A stretch of DNA of 64,000 nucleotides from CAZELM01 sp964512995 (GTDB lineage: Bacteria > CSSED10-310), in the NCBI GenBank assembly GCA_964512995.1, contig CAZELM010000022.1:1-64000 (forward strand), written 5' to 3'. Every line of letters starts with the position of its first letter. Position 1 is the stretch's first letter. A model generated the notes under the pieces. The model saw nothing but the letters and a program-made list of their open reading frames with translations, did not search any database and was not told the origin of the DNA. The position numbers and the translations under genes were made by a program. This document shows, piece by piece, positions 53,479 through 62,647 of this stretch.

Positions 53479-54783
53479 ATGAAAAATTGCAATCAAAGCA
53501 GTGGCAATGTGGGATCGTTCGGTTTATCCGGATTCATACTGGGCATGATGGCAGTATTCTGCCTGGGATTGGGAATCGATACTCTTCAGGCTGCAGAGAC
53601 ATTGCCATCATGGACTCTCGGTTCATGGTGGAAATTCACATCGATTGTCGATATGGATATCACCATCGAAGCACAGGGGATCAGTGCGAGTTTCGATATT
53701 GCCGATGATAATACCCAGTATTCACTTGTCAGCACTGAGCAGAAGACCTTGTCACATGGTACGATGGCAACATATGAGGTGTATCGGCTGACGTATTCAG
53801 CGTCAGCATCCGGATCCGGTACGGTGACCTATTATACGTTGGAAATCCCTGCTGAAATCCGGAATGCAACGATCACGGGAGAGTGGTGGGTTGATACGGC
53901 AACATTGGGGACAGTATATTTTTCACGACATCTGGAGGGAGAACTCTGGGCGGACATGCCATCGGCAGCATGGAGCCAGGTTGGAACAGCAGTCCTGGAT
54001 ATGAATGAGGAATATGAACCACCAGAAGATCTGATGAACTTCCCCTTGGATGTCGGCGATGAATGGACACAGGATGTATCCTTTTTCATTTATGGACATT
54101 ACATCTTTGATGTGGATATCGGAATGGGACCGATGTATCAGGAAGATGATTTCGATATGGAGCAATCATTCAATTTTGCTATGTCTGTTCCCAACCAAGA
54201 AATGTTCCAGGATATGATGACGTATGTAATCATCGGTGATGAAGCTTCAACCGATACGATGCTTCTTGGCAATTATGCACCTGAAGCTCAAACACTGGCC
54301 TATCATGAAATTAAAAATTATGATTCCGGTCAGGGTATCGTTCTGAATTCAATGTCACGGAGAATCGATGACTATTATCTCGCACCTGCAAGCACCCCGA
54401 CTCCTATTCCTACGCCAACCGCAACCCCAACTCCGGCAATGAGCGGGATCGACCTGCAGTTGAGTCATGAGATGTTTCATACCGGTGATAACTTCATCTG
54501 TACTGCAAACCTGTATAATACGGGAACGGAAATTGTTGTGACTGAATTTATCGCCTTGGACGTCTATGGTCAGTTTTGGTTCTGGCCGGATTGGACAGAA
54601 GATGTAACCTTCAAGGTTCGAACGTTGGAAGCCGGAGCCGCCATCACGGGTGAGTCAGTCATCGAATTTGAATGGCCTCAGGTTCAGGGATCTGCCAGGA
54701 ATCTGAAATTCTGGGCCGCACTGGTGGATCCGGAAGGGAATATTTTCGGATCATATGATATGGTCGAGTGGGGTTATGAATAG
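53479..54783 (+). CDS. Secreted protein of unknown function with C-terminal CARDB-like domain
   Basis: A 434-residue protein not assigned to a named family. A signal peptide covers about the first 40 residues. The main domain (about 45-310) is rich in beta strands and aromatic residues, with repeated phrases such as FPLDVGDEWTQDV that occur in cell-surface proteins of this type of bacterium. A short Thr-Pro linker (about 312-330) leads to a C-terminal Ig/CARDB-like domain (SHEMFHTGDNFICTANLYNTG). TAAGGAGGA precedes the ATG. The kinase gene follows after 41 bases and may be co-transcribed. Confidence 0.75.
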   Translation: MKNCNQSSGNVGSFGLSGFILGMMAVFCLGLGIDTLQAAETLPSWTLGSWWKFTSIVDMDITIEAQGISASFDIADDNTQYSLVSTEQKTLSHGTMATYEVYRLTYSASASGSGTVTYYTLEIPAEIRNATITGEWWVDTATLGTVYFSRHLEGELWADMPSAAWSQVGTAVLDMNEEYEPPEDLMNFPLDVGDEWTQDVSFFIYGHYIFDVDIGMGPMYQEDDFDMEQSFNFAMSVPNQEMFQDMMTYVIIGDEASTDTMLLGNYAPEAQTLAYHEIKNYDSGQGIVLNSMSRRIDDYYLAPASTPTPIPTPTATPTPAMSGIDLQLSHEMFHTGDNFICTANLYNTGTEIVVTEFIALDVYGQFWFWPDWTEDVTFKVRTLEAGAAITGESVIEFEWPQVQGSARNLKFWAALVDPEGNIFGSYDMVEWGYE

Positions 54784-54824
54784 CAGGTGGGGTTCAGTGT
54801 TAACAGAAGGATGACTGCCTTAAA

Positions 54825-56654
54825 ATGAATGGAAAACCCAGGATAGATACGGAATATTTCCTGAAACGGCGAGTCCGGGAGTATGTGTTCCAGGAGGTTT
54901 TGGGTTGCGGTGGCATGGGAGCGGTCTATAAAGCCTTTCACACACGTCTGAAGGCCGACCGTGCGATCAAGATCCTGCCTCCGGAACTGGCTTCAAATGT
55001 TCAATTCAAAGCCAGATTTGAAAAAGAAGCTCAGATTCTCGCCCGGTTGAGTAATCCCTATCTGACTCAGGTTTATGAGTTTTTTGAAGAGAATAACCAT
55101 CTGTTTCTTGTCATGGAGTTTGTGAAGGGAGACAGCCTCAGTGATGTACTTCAATACACCGGGATTATGAATGTTGAGCGAGCGGTGAAATTCGTCCGTC
55201 AGGCATGCACCGGTTTAGCACACGCTCATGGCCAGGGAATCGTTCATCGGGATTTGTCTCCCGATAACATTATGCTCCAGACAGCAACAGATGGTTCAGA
55301 AACAATAAAGATCATTGATTTTGGAATTGCAAAAACAGAGCCTCGCGTTTCCGATGGCTCAGAAAGTTCGTCCTCCAGTAATCTTACCAATCCCGGTGTT
55401 TTTATTGGCAAACCTCAATACTGCTCCCCCGAACAAGCCGTTGGAGATCCGATTGATCCACGAAGCGATCAGTATTCACTGGCGTTGATCCTTTTTGAAG
55501 CATTGACCGGTGTTCCGGTCTTCCAGGGGTCAACAAATCTCGAGCTTTTAACGATTCGTGTTCATAACAATCCGCCCAGATTGAATGAGGCAAATCCCGA
55601 ATTAACATTTACAGATGAATTGGAACAGGTAATTGATAAAGCTCTCGCTCGAGAACCATTCAACCGATTTCCGGATGTCATCTCTTTCAGCCTGGCCCTT
55701 CAACAGGCTGTGAGTACCGATGACCATCGTCATGGTGAAAAATTTTCCCATGAAAACGCACATCAAACGGATTCAACAAAAGATCAACCCCTCAAATCGG
55801 ATGGTTCTGATCCCTCACATACAAATAATCACAATAGAAATCTTCAAAAACCGAAAACATTTCCCACTGAGACATCCATAAAGAGCGTTGCCACCAGCTC
55901 CGGAACGCCTCCCCAATCATCCTCCAAAAACGCCACATTGAATCTGGAACTGGAAGAACCATTCGCAACCTTCACCGCGGAACAGGTGAAGCATTCAAAA
56001 CAGATACCCAGTTCCCATTGGACACCTCCGACGCCAATCAAACGGAAACCGAGACGGGACGCATATAACTTACCCAATAAGAAACAAACTCAAAAACGGT
56101 GGCTGAATCTACTGTCCATCGGCCTTGCTGTGATGTTAGGAGTTTCAGGTGGATTCTGTATCATCCCCAATCCATATCGTGATACTTGCCGGAAATCGAT
56201 ACGATCCACGATTCGACAAGCCACTGGAATCGTCCAGAATTTACATTTTTATAACGATAAATCGAAAAGAGTGGATCCGGCAGCGTCACAGAAAAAACCT
56301 GTCCCACCATTGCAGGACCGGAGTATTCAATCGAATGGAAACATTGGGTCAGAGACGGATCAGGGACCCTATCTGGCTTCTCGACGAGGTATTATACCGC
56401 CCGAAATTTTGACATCTTCCACACCCGATATTCCTGCGGTTTTGGGTAATGTAACCTTGCCCGTAAAAGTTATCGTGCAAGCAGTTATTTTAAAAGATGG
56501 AAAAGTCGGGAGTGTCACGGTGATGAATCAGGGAGATCCCGACTTCGATCAGGCTGCGATGAATCTCATCAAAACATGGACATTTCAGCCAGGAACTCTG
56601 AATGGAGAACCCGCTGATATTATTCTCGACATACCAGTGTCATTTGACCGATAG
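54825..56654 (+). CDS. Ser/Thr protein kinase with C-terminal TonB domain
   Basis: A 609-residue bitopic membrane protein. The cytoplasmic kinase domain (about 18-300) is complete: glycine loop GCGGMGAV (27-34), K49, HRDLSPDN with D143 and N148, and DFG (165-167). A Ser/Thr/Pro/Lys-rich linker (about 300-420) leads to one membrane helix (about 425-447). The rest is periplasmic and ends in a TonB_C-like domain (about 520-609; VKVIVQAVILKDGKVGSVTV, DQAAMNLIKTWTFQPG). This links phosphorylation to an envelope partner, perhaps an outer-membrane receptor or cell wall, by inference. It is 41 bases after a secreted protein gene and ends 1 base from the convergent gene. Confidence 0.9.
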   Translation: MNGKPRIDTEYFLKRRVREYVFQEVLGCGGMGAVYKAFHTRLKADRAIKILPPELASNVQFKARFEKEAQILARLSNPYLTQVYEFFEENNHLFLVMEFVKGDSLSDVLQYTGIMNVERAVKFVRQACTGLAHAHGQGIVHRDLSPDNIMLQTATDGSETIKIIDFGIAKTEPRVSDGSESSSSSNLTNPGVFIGKPQYCSPEQAVGDPIDPRSDQYSLALILFEALTGVPVFQGSTNLELLTIRVHNNPPRLNEANPELTFTDELEQVIDKALAREPFNRFPDVISFSLALQQAVSTDDHRHGEKFSHENAHQTDSTKDQPLKSDGSDPSHTNNHNRNLQKPKTFPTETSIKSVATSSGTPPQSSSKNATLNLELEEPFATFTAEQVKHSKQIPSSHWTPPTPIKRKPRRDAYNLPNKKQTQKRWLNLLSIGLAVMLGVSGGFCIIPNPYRDTCRKSIRSTIRQATGIVQNLHFYNDKSKRVDPAASQKKPVPPLQDRSIQSNGNIGSETDQGPYLASRRGIIPPEILTSSTPDIPAVLGNVTLPVKVIVQAVILKDGKVGSVTVMNQGDPDFDQAAMNLIKTWTFQPGTLNGEPADIILDIPVSFDR

Positions 56655-56655
56655 T

Positions 56656-58497
56656 TCACAATGGATCAGAACAGCCACTGCCGGCTCCCAGTGCATAATA
56701 AAAAATGAGCTGAGCGTCACCGGATGAAACAATCCCGTTTCCATCACAATCCGCTGCGCAGTATTCCTCATACGTGGATTGATAAGAACCCAGTGAAATA
56801 TAAAATGCGACCTGACTGTCACCCGAGCTGACCACTCCGTCGCCATTCACATCTCCCGTATGCATACAAATGGGTGTTGGAGTAATGGTTGGAATTTGAG
56901 TGGGTGTGTCCGTAGGGATCTCCGTTGGCGTGTTCGTCGGCGTATCTGTCGGGGTTTCGGTTGGCGTGTTCGTCGGCGTATTGGTTGGAATGGGAGTCGG
57001 GGTGTCCGTGGGGATCTCCGTTGGCGTGTTCGTCGGCGTATTGGTTGGAATGGGAGTCGGGGTGTCCGTAGGGATCTCCGTTGGCGTGTTCGTCGGCGTA
57101 TTGGTTGGAATTTGAGTGGGCGTGTCTGTAGGGATCTCCGTTGGCGTGTTCGTCGGTGTATTGGTTGGAATGGGAGTCGGGGTGTCCGTGGGGATCTCCG
57201 TTGGTGTGTTCGTCGGCGTATCTGTCGGGATATCAGTGGGGGTATCTGTCGGGGTTTCGGTTGGCGTGTTCGTCTGCGTATTGGTTGGAATGGGAGTCAG
57301 TGTATTGGTTGGAATTTGAGTGGGCGTGTCCGTAGGAATCTCTGTGGGAGTATTCGTTGGTGTATCGGTCGGGATCGGAGTGGGCGTATTTGTAGGTGTG
57401 CTGGTAGGTGTGCTTGTTGGAATGGGAGTCGGTGTCTGGGTGTTTGTTGGTGTTTGTGTTGGTGTATTGGTTGGTGTGGGTTGGCACGGTGTGTCATTGG
57501 GCAGAACCGAGATATCATCAAACAGTGCGCTGTCTGACGTACTGGAAGAACGGGAGGAAAATCGAAGCCGTATATCCTGTCCGATGTAGCTGGTCAGGGA
57601 TACACAATTTTGCAGACATTGTCCGCCGGAGTTGGCATGTGAGCTTACCAGTGTTGACCAGGATGTTCCATCATTCGTACTGATCTCGATGATCGGTGAT
57701 AAAGAAGCGAATCCGGTCCATGAATAGGAATAGCGAAGAACGGGATTGGAAGCCCCCGATAAACTGATACAAACTGTCCGAGCCTTGGAATAGGGATATC
57801 CTGTTCCAAGCGCCATGGCGTAATCCCCCGTTCCACCGCAGGGACTCGCAGATGTAATATATGGACCATTTCCTTCACATTGGTCCCATAAGGCCGGGAA
57901 AATGGAACAGATCGTTCCGCTTTGAAACATGGATCCAAAGTTACTCTGAAAGCTTGTCAGGCAGGAGGAACCCCCGGAACAGGTCGAATCGACATTGAGA
58001 AAATCGATCCAGAGTGCATTAGAGTTCCCTGTGGGGTGGTCCCACATCACATAATTGATGCTTCCAGATGTCAATGGAACTGCCAACGTGTTACAGGAGC
58101 CAGTGCTGATGATCGTCGTGTATGTAGTCAAGGATGGTGCAGTTGTGCAGTTGACACTCGTGGAAGTTCCCCGTTTTACAGCAACATTTGCATTGGCGAA
58201 CTGATAATAGGTGAAGTTGAGCGTCGAAGTTCCCGAACAATTGCGTAAATCGATCATGATGAATGGATCTTCAGAGTATGTGTTTGTCCGCAACGTTCTG
58301 CCGGACATACACAATGGCGTATTTTGAGAATCTGGAAGATAGGGATTGTTGCCCCAGCAGACTTGTGGCGGACCCGTTTGAGAACTGGCAACGCCATCAT
58401 CAAAATTTTCCTGATAAACGACAGATCCGTGACAAAAAGAGCTTGCGAACAGGAATACAAACTGAATTATCCCAATTAGCATCATAAGCGATTTCAT
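56656..58497 (-). CDS. Secreted protein with dockerin-like tail and long Thr-Pro repeat
   Basis: A 613-residue secreted protein without a recognised catalytic domain. Signal peptide (1-24), two cysteine-rich lectin/MAM-like beta-sandwich regions (about 25-180 and 185-345; the second has YSYSWTGFASLSPIIEIS and FDDISVLPN), a Thr-Pro/Asp linker of about 195 residues with 20-residue tandem units, and the C-terminal dockerin-like pair (about 548-613) ending CSDPL. An AGGAGGGGG site precedes the ATG. It may act as an adhesin or a substrate-binding scaffold. Confidence 0.82.
   Translation of the reverse strand: MKSLMMLIGIIQFVFLFASSFCHGSVVYQENFDDGVASSQTGPPQVCWGNNPYLPDSQNTPLCMSGRTLRTNTYSEDPFIMIDLRNCSGTSTLNFTYYQFANANVAVKRGTSTSVNCTTAPSLTTYTTIISTGSCNTLAVPLTSGSINYVMWDHPTGNSNALWIDFLNVDSTCSGGSSCLTSFQSNFGSMFQSGTICSIFPALWDQCEGNGPYITSASPCGGTGDYAMALGTGYPYSKARTVCISLSGASNPVLRYSYSWTGFASLSPIIEISTNDGTSWSTLVSSHANSGGQCLQNCVSLTSYIGQDIRLRFSSRSSSTSDSALFDDISVLPNDTPCQPTPTNTPTQTPTNTQTPTPIPTSTPTSTPTNTPTPIPTDTPTNTPTEIPTDTPTQIPTNTLTPIPTNTQTNTPTETPTDTPTDIPTDTPTNTPTEIPTDTPTPIPTNTPTNTPTEIPTDTPTQIPTNTPTNTPTEIPTDTPTPIPTNTPTNTPTEIPTDTPTPIPTNTPTNTPTETPTDTPTNTPTEIPTDTPTQIPTITPTPICMHTGDVNGDGVVSSGDSQVAFYISLGSYQSTYEEYCAADCDGNGIVSSGDAQLIFYYALGAGSGCSDPL
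56900..57480. repeat. 60-bp minisatellite in a Thr-Pro linker
   Basis: A 60-bp unit, coding for 20 residues of the pattern PTNTPTNTPTEIPTDTP.., repeats about five times between 56941 and 57240, with shorter degenerate Thr-Pro units on both sides. Units are nearly identical at DNA level. Confidence 0.85.
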
Positions 58498-58680
58498 TTT
58501 TCCCCCTCCTGAAATGCATTACTCGGTTGAATTCTCGTCAACCAGTATATCTGAAACCCTTCTGGACCTCCAGTATTATCGGAATGCTATCAGAATGGAT
58601 GGATTTTATATGAAACCATCCGGATAATGAACATGGAGACAGAGTTGTATATTTTCAAGAAATTCTATGGAGGACATTTT

Positions 58681-59580
58681 ATGGTTCAGATTTTTTTTGT
58701 GATGATATTGCTGATGTCAGTGATTGGGATCTGTCTAGCAGATGTCTCGAAATCTGAAAACATGATCACGGTCGGCACTTTTAACATGCAAAAACTTGGA
58801 GAAGTGGATGATCCCGATAGAATAGAAGCATTAGCTGACATCTGTGCCGGATCGGATCTTCTGGCAATCCAGGAAGTATATGAAACAGGGAAAGGTGTTG
58901 AAAATCTCGCACGAGCCATGGGCGACCAATATCAGTGGGCAGTATCTGATGTAACCACACATGAACGATTCGGATTTATCTGGCGTGAACCGGTTCAACT
59001 ACAGGAACCGGCGAGTTTCGTGGAGGATTTGGAACTTGGCCGACGGCCGTTTATCGGGAAATTCAAAGCCGGCTATTTTGACTTCCATATCCTCGTTGTT
59101 CATCTCTTTTGGGATGGGTCCAAAAAGACCTATCCCCACTCACGAGGTGTCGAGATCAAATTGCTGGATGACTGGCTCTGTCACAGAAAGGATAACGAAC
59201 TCGATTTGATCATGGTTGGGGATTTCAATGAGCCGAATATGTATTATCGATTCTCTTTCCCACCGCCGCATAGCTCCCATCATGCTTTTTATGATCTGCT
59301 GAATCGACATGAAATGATGTCTGTCAGCCTGGAGAAGGCGGTCCCAACCAGCATCACCAATCAAAACATGTATGACCATATCATATTTAATAAATCTCCT
59401 AACTTTTGTCAGGAATTTGCCGGAATCGAGTATGTTCAGATATTAGAATGGGAGAAACAATATGACAAAAATAAGGATGGTTATATGAGTTGGGACGAGT
59501 ACGAGGAGGCTCGAAAACGAATTTCCGACCATCGACCCGTGTTCGCCAGGTTTTACATTGATCACCCGGATGACGACTGA
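58681..59580 (+). CDS. Secreted endonuclease/exonuclease/phosphatase-family protein with EF-hand
   Basis: About 299 residues. A signal peptide (1-21) leads into an EEP-family (DNase I-like) fold: GTFNMQKLG, AIQEVYE, ILVVHLFWDG, MVGDFNEPNMY, MYDHIIF and the terminal ISDHRPVFARF. It should cleave phosphodiester or phosphomonoester bonds outside the cell; nuclease or sphingomyelinase-like activity is possible. A calcium-binding EF-hand loop (DKNKDGYMSWDE, all key positions right) is inserted just before the catalytic SDHRP. The start at 58681 has TGGAGG 7 bases upstream; an ATG at 58627 does not. Confidence 0.85.
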   Translation: MVQIFFVMILLMSVIGICLADVSKSENMITVGTFNMQKLGEVDDPDRIEALADICAGSDLLAIQEVYETGKGVENLARAMGDQYQWAVSDVTTHERFGFIWREPVQLQEPASFVEDLELGRRPFIGKFKAGYFDFHILVVHLFWDGSKKTYPHSRGVEIKLLDDWLCHRKDNELDLIMVGDFNEPNMYYRFSFPPPHSSHHAFYDLLNRHEMMSVSLEKAVPTSITNQNMYDHIIFNKSPNFCQEFAGIEYVQILEWEKQYDKNKDGYMSWDEYEEARKRISDHRPVFARFYIDHPDDD

Positions 59581-59602
59581 TTAATCACTTATTTGTCAAT
59601 TG

Positions 59603-59914
59603 TTATTTTTTCCGATGCTGAGTGATTTTAATTCCTCCACCTGAAAATGCACCCGCACCGATGAGGAATCCGAAATCGTACCACCACCCGGTATTATTGG
59701 TCTCATAGATTTGGATATCACTGATGATGCCAAAAACCAAAGCAACGACAGAAATAAAACCATGCCATAATCCAGCTAAAAAACCGGCTTGAGGAGGTTC
59801 TGGATTTTTGGGTGGTTCACGTCGCCATTGGGAATCCGGACCGGCAAAGCAGCCTGTCATAATTGATAATATGGCTGTAATAATGATCATTTTTAAAAGA
59901 ATCTGAACTGACAT
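59603..59914 (-). CDS. Small lipoprotein with two membrane segments
   Basis: A 103-residue protein. The N-terminus is a lipoprotein signal with a MTGC lipobox (Cys near residue 20). It is followed by a Pro/Arg-rich stretch, a hydrophobic segment (GLWHGFISVVALVFGII) and a NNTGWWYDFGFLIGAGAF segment. I recall this general pattern in small envelope proteins of unknown function. The start at 59914 has AAAGG 8 bases upstream. It lies downstream of the ABC genes but separated by 140 bases. Confidence 0.65.
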   Translation of the reverse strand: MSVQILLKMIIITAILSIMTGCFAGPDSQWRREPPKNPEPPQAGFLAGLWHGFISVVALVFGIISDIQIYETNNTGWWYDFGFLIGAGAFSGGGIKITQHRKK

Positions 59915-60055
59915 CGTTAAACCTTTCATCATGTGAGAACCGGATCGGTTTCGGGTTAATCAAACGAATCAATGCTCATATGATAATAAACAGACGATAG
60001 TATTTCAATGCTGTTCCATTCGTTATTCGGGAAATCAACAAGCATTACGGATTGG

Positions 60056-60658
60056 CTAACGGGGAACGATCTTGTTATATTCCAATAAAAATGAAGAAAC
60101 CAGAATTAGGATCGTACCGGTAATGATGATCATGTTTAGAAGAAAACGAAGATCCATTCCGCAATCAATGTAATTCTGTTCGATGAGCTGAACCAATGGG
60201 AAACCGATCATGCTTATCGAAAATCCCAGCGTCCCTGCCATTGCTACGGATGGGAAAGATAATCCTAAAAAATTTCCCAGACCGTAGGAAAGGAGAATGA
60301 GAGACCAGAATTGCGTGTTTCCCGTGATGGGCAACCAAGTGTATAGGCTTATCGTGAATAATACTGTAATAAATAAGGTGATAAAGGTTTTATAGATGTA
60401 TAAGCGAGTTCGTTCTATGGGCAGTGAATCCAGAAAAGAGATAGATCCATGCTGCCTGTCATGACCAATCGTAACAGCTCCCAATGTTGCAGAAATTCCC
60501 ATTGTGATAATGAAGGATGCGGAATAAAAAACAGAGCTGTTGATCAGACCGGATCGGATCGATAGCACACCTGAAAAAAGGACCGTAAATATAATGACAG
60601 ACAGATATATGAAACTAATGGGTATACATTCTCTCAATTCTTTGATTAATAGATTCAT
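60056..60658 (-). CDS. ABC-2 type permease, short
   Basis: A 200-residue membrane protein with about six helices. The N-terminal MNLLIKELREC and the DRQHGSISFLDSLPIERTRLYIYK loop are typical of ABC-2 exporters of the GntR/YtrA-linked kind. It ends the operon GntR, ATPase, large permease, short permease, 16 bases after the large permease, with GAGAGG before its ATG. It would pair with the large permease to form a heterodimeric membrane part. Confidence 0.8.
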   Translation of the reverse strand: MNLLIKELRECIPISFIYLSVIIFTVLFSGVLSIRSGLINSSVFYSASFIITMGISATLGAVTIGHDRQHGSISFLDSLPIERTRLYIYKTFITLFITVLFTISLYTWLPITGNTQFWSLILLSYGLGNFLGLSFPSVAMAGTLGFSISMIGFPLVQLIEQNYIDCGMDLRFLLNMIIITGTILILVSSFLLEYNKIVPR

Positions 60659-60674
60659 AGGAAACCTCTCATAT

Positions 60675-62624
60675 TTAAAGAAGTTGGGGTATCATAGAGG
60701 ATTGCTGTGTCGTTGCTGACCATGCGTGGAGCCCTGCTCTGTCGAGATACAGGTATGTCTGGGAATTCATCCATCCCAGAGGCCGGACACCGGAGGCAAT
60801 GATCTGAGTACTACCATTACTCAAGTCAAAAATGACAATGTCGGAGTCAGATCTTCGATAGCTGAATGCAACATACCGGGCATCGTTTGTGATATCAAGA
60901 TAGTTGACCTGATTGATCGCCACTACTGAATCGTTGATTTTAAATGGAAAAGAAACCAGTAATCGCTCCTGGGTCTCAAAAACACCGATCTCTGCCCATT
61001 CCTCATTTTGATGCCGGACGAAAACGAACCGATTGTTGTCCGTTGCCCAGAACGGAAATATTTTATCTGTTCGGGTTACTCCCAACGGAATTTCCTGATT
61101 ATCGGGTGTTTTCATGATGAGTGTTCGTAACTCACCATGGATGTCTGCATTGCTGTGGAACTCCCATTTATGATCCGGTGACATCAGCGGGATATCATCT
61201 CTGGCAGAGACCGATTGCCAGGTTTGATCACCGATTGTTTTATAAAAGTATCGAAGAGCTTTGGTTCCACTGGCTGATTGTCCAGTAATCATTTCGTATT
61301 TTATCAGGTGTCGACCATCCTGGGAGATGGAACATATCGAGGTCAGAGGATTTTCAAGCTCTCGTTCCAATCGTCCCCCGGATGGTGAAAAGAGCCCTAG
61401 TGCGGTAGTGTGAGTGTCAGATTTATAGATACCGATCAATTGGTCATTGATCGGATGCCATCCGATATACTGAATTGGCTCCTCTTCATCGGTATCCAGT
61501 GGAAAAAATGTCCGAGTCTTAATGTCCAATACTTCTGGGTTTCCTTCGTTATAAATGACATCATCTGCAGCCGAACAGGTTGAATCCGTCCGAAGTAGAA
61601 TGGATTGGCGAGAAAAATCCTCTTCTGTTCGTGAATTTTTTTCATATTCCAGGAAGTTAAATGAACCAAGCAGATTTCGATTGTTACGAAAAAAAATAAA
61701 CCGCCCGGAAGGTGATCCGTTTCTGAACTGAGAAGCGATCTGGAATCGTTTAGAGATCCGTTCGGTATTACCGGTTGTAAGATCAAACTGATAATACGGA
61801 TTCAGCCGATTCGACAGAACGGAGGTCCCTGATACAGATGCATTGTAGATGATGGCTTGCTGATCTGGGAGTATGATTAGTTTATTAGCATCAGATAAAG
61901 GGGGAGTCTGATAAAAATCATTTTCATACTCGATTCTCATCATAATCGCGATTATCATCACGAGACTGAGAACTCCAATTGTTGTAATGAAGTTGCTGGA
62001 TGGAAATCCTCTGCTGATCCGTGTGATTCTATAGATAGATATCACCACTAACCCGAATTCTAGTATCAGCACATATCCGATTGGTGAAGGTAAAAACCAC
62101 AACCAAAATACGCGAATCAAGTTGAAGATCAGACATAATGAAGCAGGAAGCAGTATTCCGAGAAGCATCGCTGTAAATCCATATCGGCAGATCGATGTTG
62201 AAAACATCGTACAACACAGGCACAGCACGATATAGTTAACGAGTAAAGACATATCTTCTGGATCGGTAAAAAAGTCTGTAAATCCGAAACAGAAGAACAA
62301 AAATAGCGAAATAGCGATTGAAATGATCAGAGTTATTACCGCAACTGTGAGCTTGATCCAACAGATCGTGTGAGATGCAATGGGAAGAGAATCAATAAAA
62401 TAATTGCTGTCACGATCTCTTTCGGTCGATAATGCGATAGTGACTGCGCCCCCCGCTACAAACATCCAGATGAATGCAATTGGGGTCATCAAGTGGTCCA
62501 TGGATATTGTTTCATTCTTATGATGATTGATCGAATGTATAATCGTTATTATCAGAATCAGTATTGTTGAGATAACCAGTAAACTTCTTTGTTCATGTAA
62601 TTCCTTGAAAAACATCGTTTTCAT
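60675..62624 (-). CDS. ABC-2 type permease fused to beta-propeller-like domain
   Basis: A 649-residue protein. Residues 1-235 hold about seven helices and the STERDRDSNYFIDSLPI loop, matching the short permease. Residues about 250-649 form repeated units like those of TolB/WD-type propellers: NKLIILPDQQAIIYNAS, GSPSGRFIFFRN, SICSISQDGRHLIKYE, MSPDHKWEFHSN, TDNNRFVFVRH, LDITNDARYVAFSYRR. With seven helices and N-in topology, the propeller would be periplasmic. It may sense a substrate or envelope state. The binding site is weak (GGAG, 10 bases). Gaps to both neighbours are short (23 and 16 bases). Confidence 0.8.
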   Translation of the reverse strand: MKTMFFKELHEQRSLLVISTILILIITIIHSINHHKNETISMDHLMTPIAFIWMFVAGGAVTIALSTERDRDSNYFIDSLPIASHTICWIKLTVAVITLIISIAISLFLFFCFGFTDFFTDPEDMSLLVNYIVLCLCCTMFSTSICRYGFTAMLLGILLPASLCLIFNLIRVFWLWFLPSPIGYVLILEFGLVVISIYRITRISRGFPSSNFITTIGVLSLVMIIAIMMRIEYENDFYQTPPLSDANKLIILPDQQAIIYNASVSGTSVLSNRLNPYYQFDLTTGNTERISKRFQIASQFRNGSPSGRFIFFRNNRNLLGSFNFLEYEKNSRTEEDFSRQSILLRTDSTCSAADDVIYNEGNPEVLDIKTRTFFPLDTDEEEPIQYIGWHPINDQLIGIYKSDTHTTALGLFSPSGGRLERELENPLTSICSISQDGRHLIKYEMITGQSASGTKALRYFYKTIGDQTWQSVSARDDIPLMSPDHKWEFHSNADIHGELRTLIMKTPDNQEIPLGVTRTDKIFPFWATDNNRFVFVRHQNEEWAEIGVFETQERLLVSFPFKINDSVVAINQVNYLDITNDARYVAFSYRRSDSDIVIFDLSNGSTQIIASGVRPLGWMNSQTYLYLDRAGLHAWSATTQQSSMIPQLL

Positions 62625-62647
62625 ACACTTGTTCTCCGTTATTCGCC

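Noticed and set aside
56860..57589. Gly/Val-rich plus-strand frames opposite the Thr-Pro linker
   Set aside because: Antisense of the minisatellite; no binding site and no start context.
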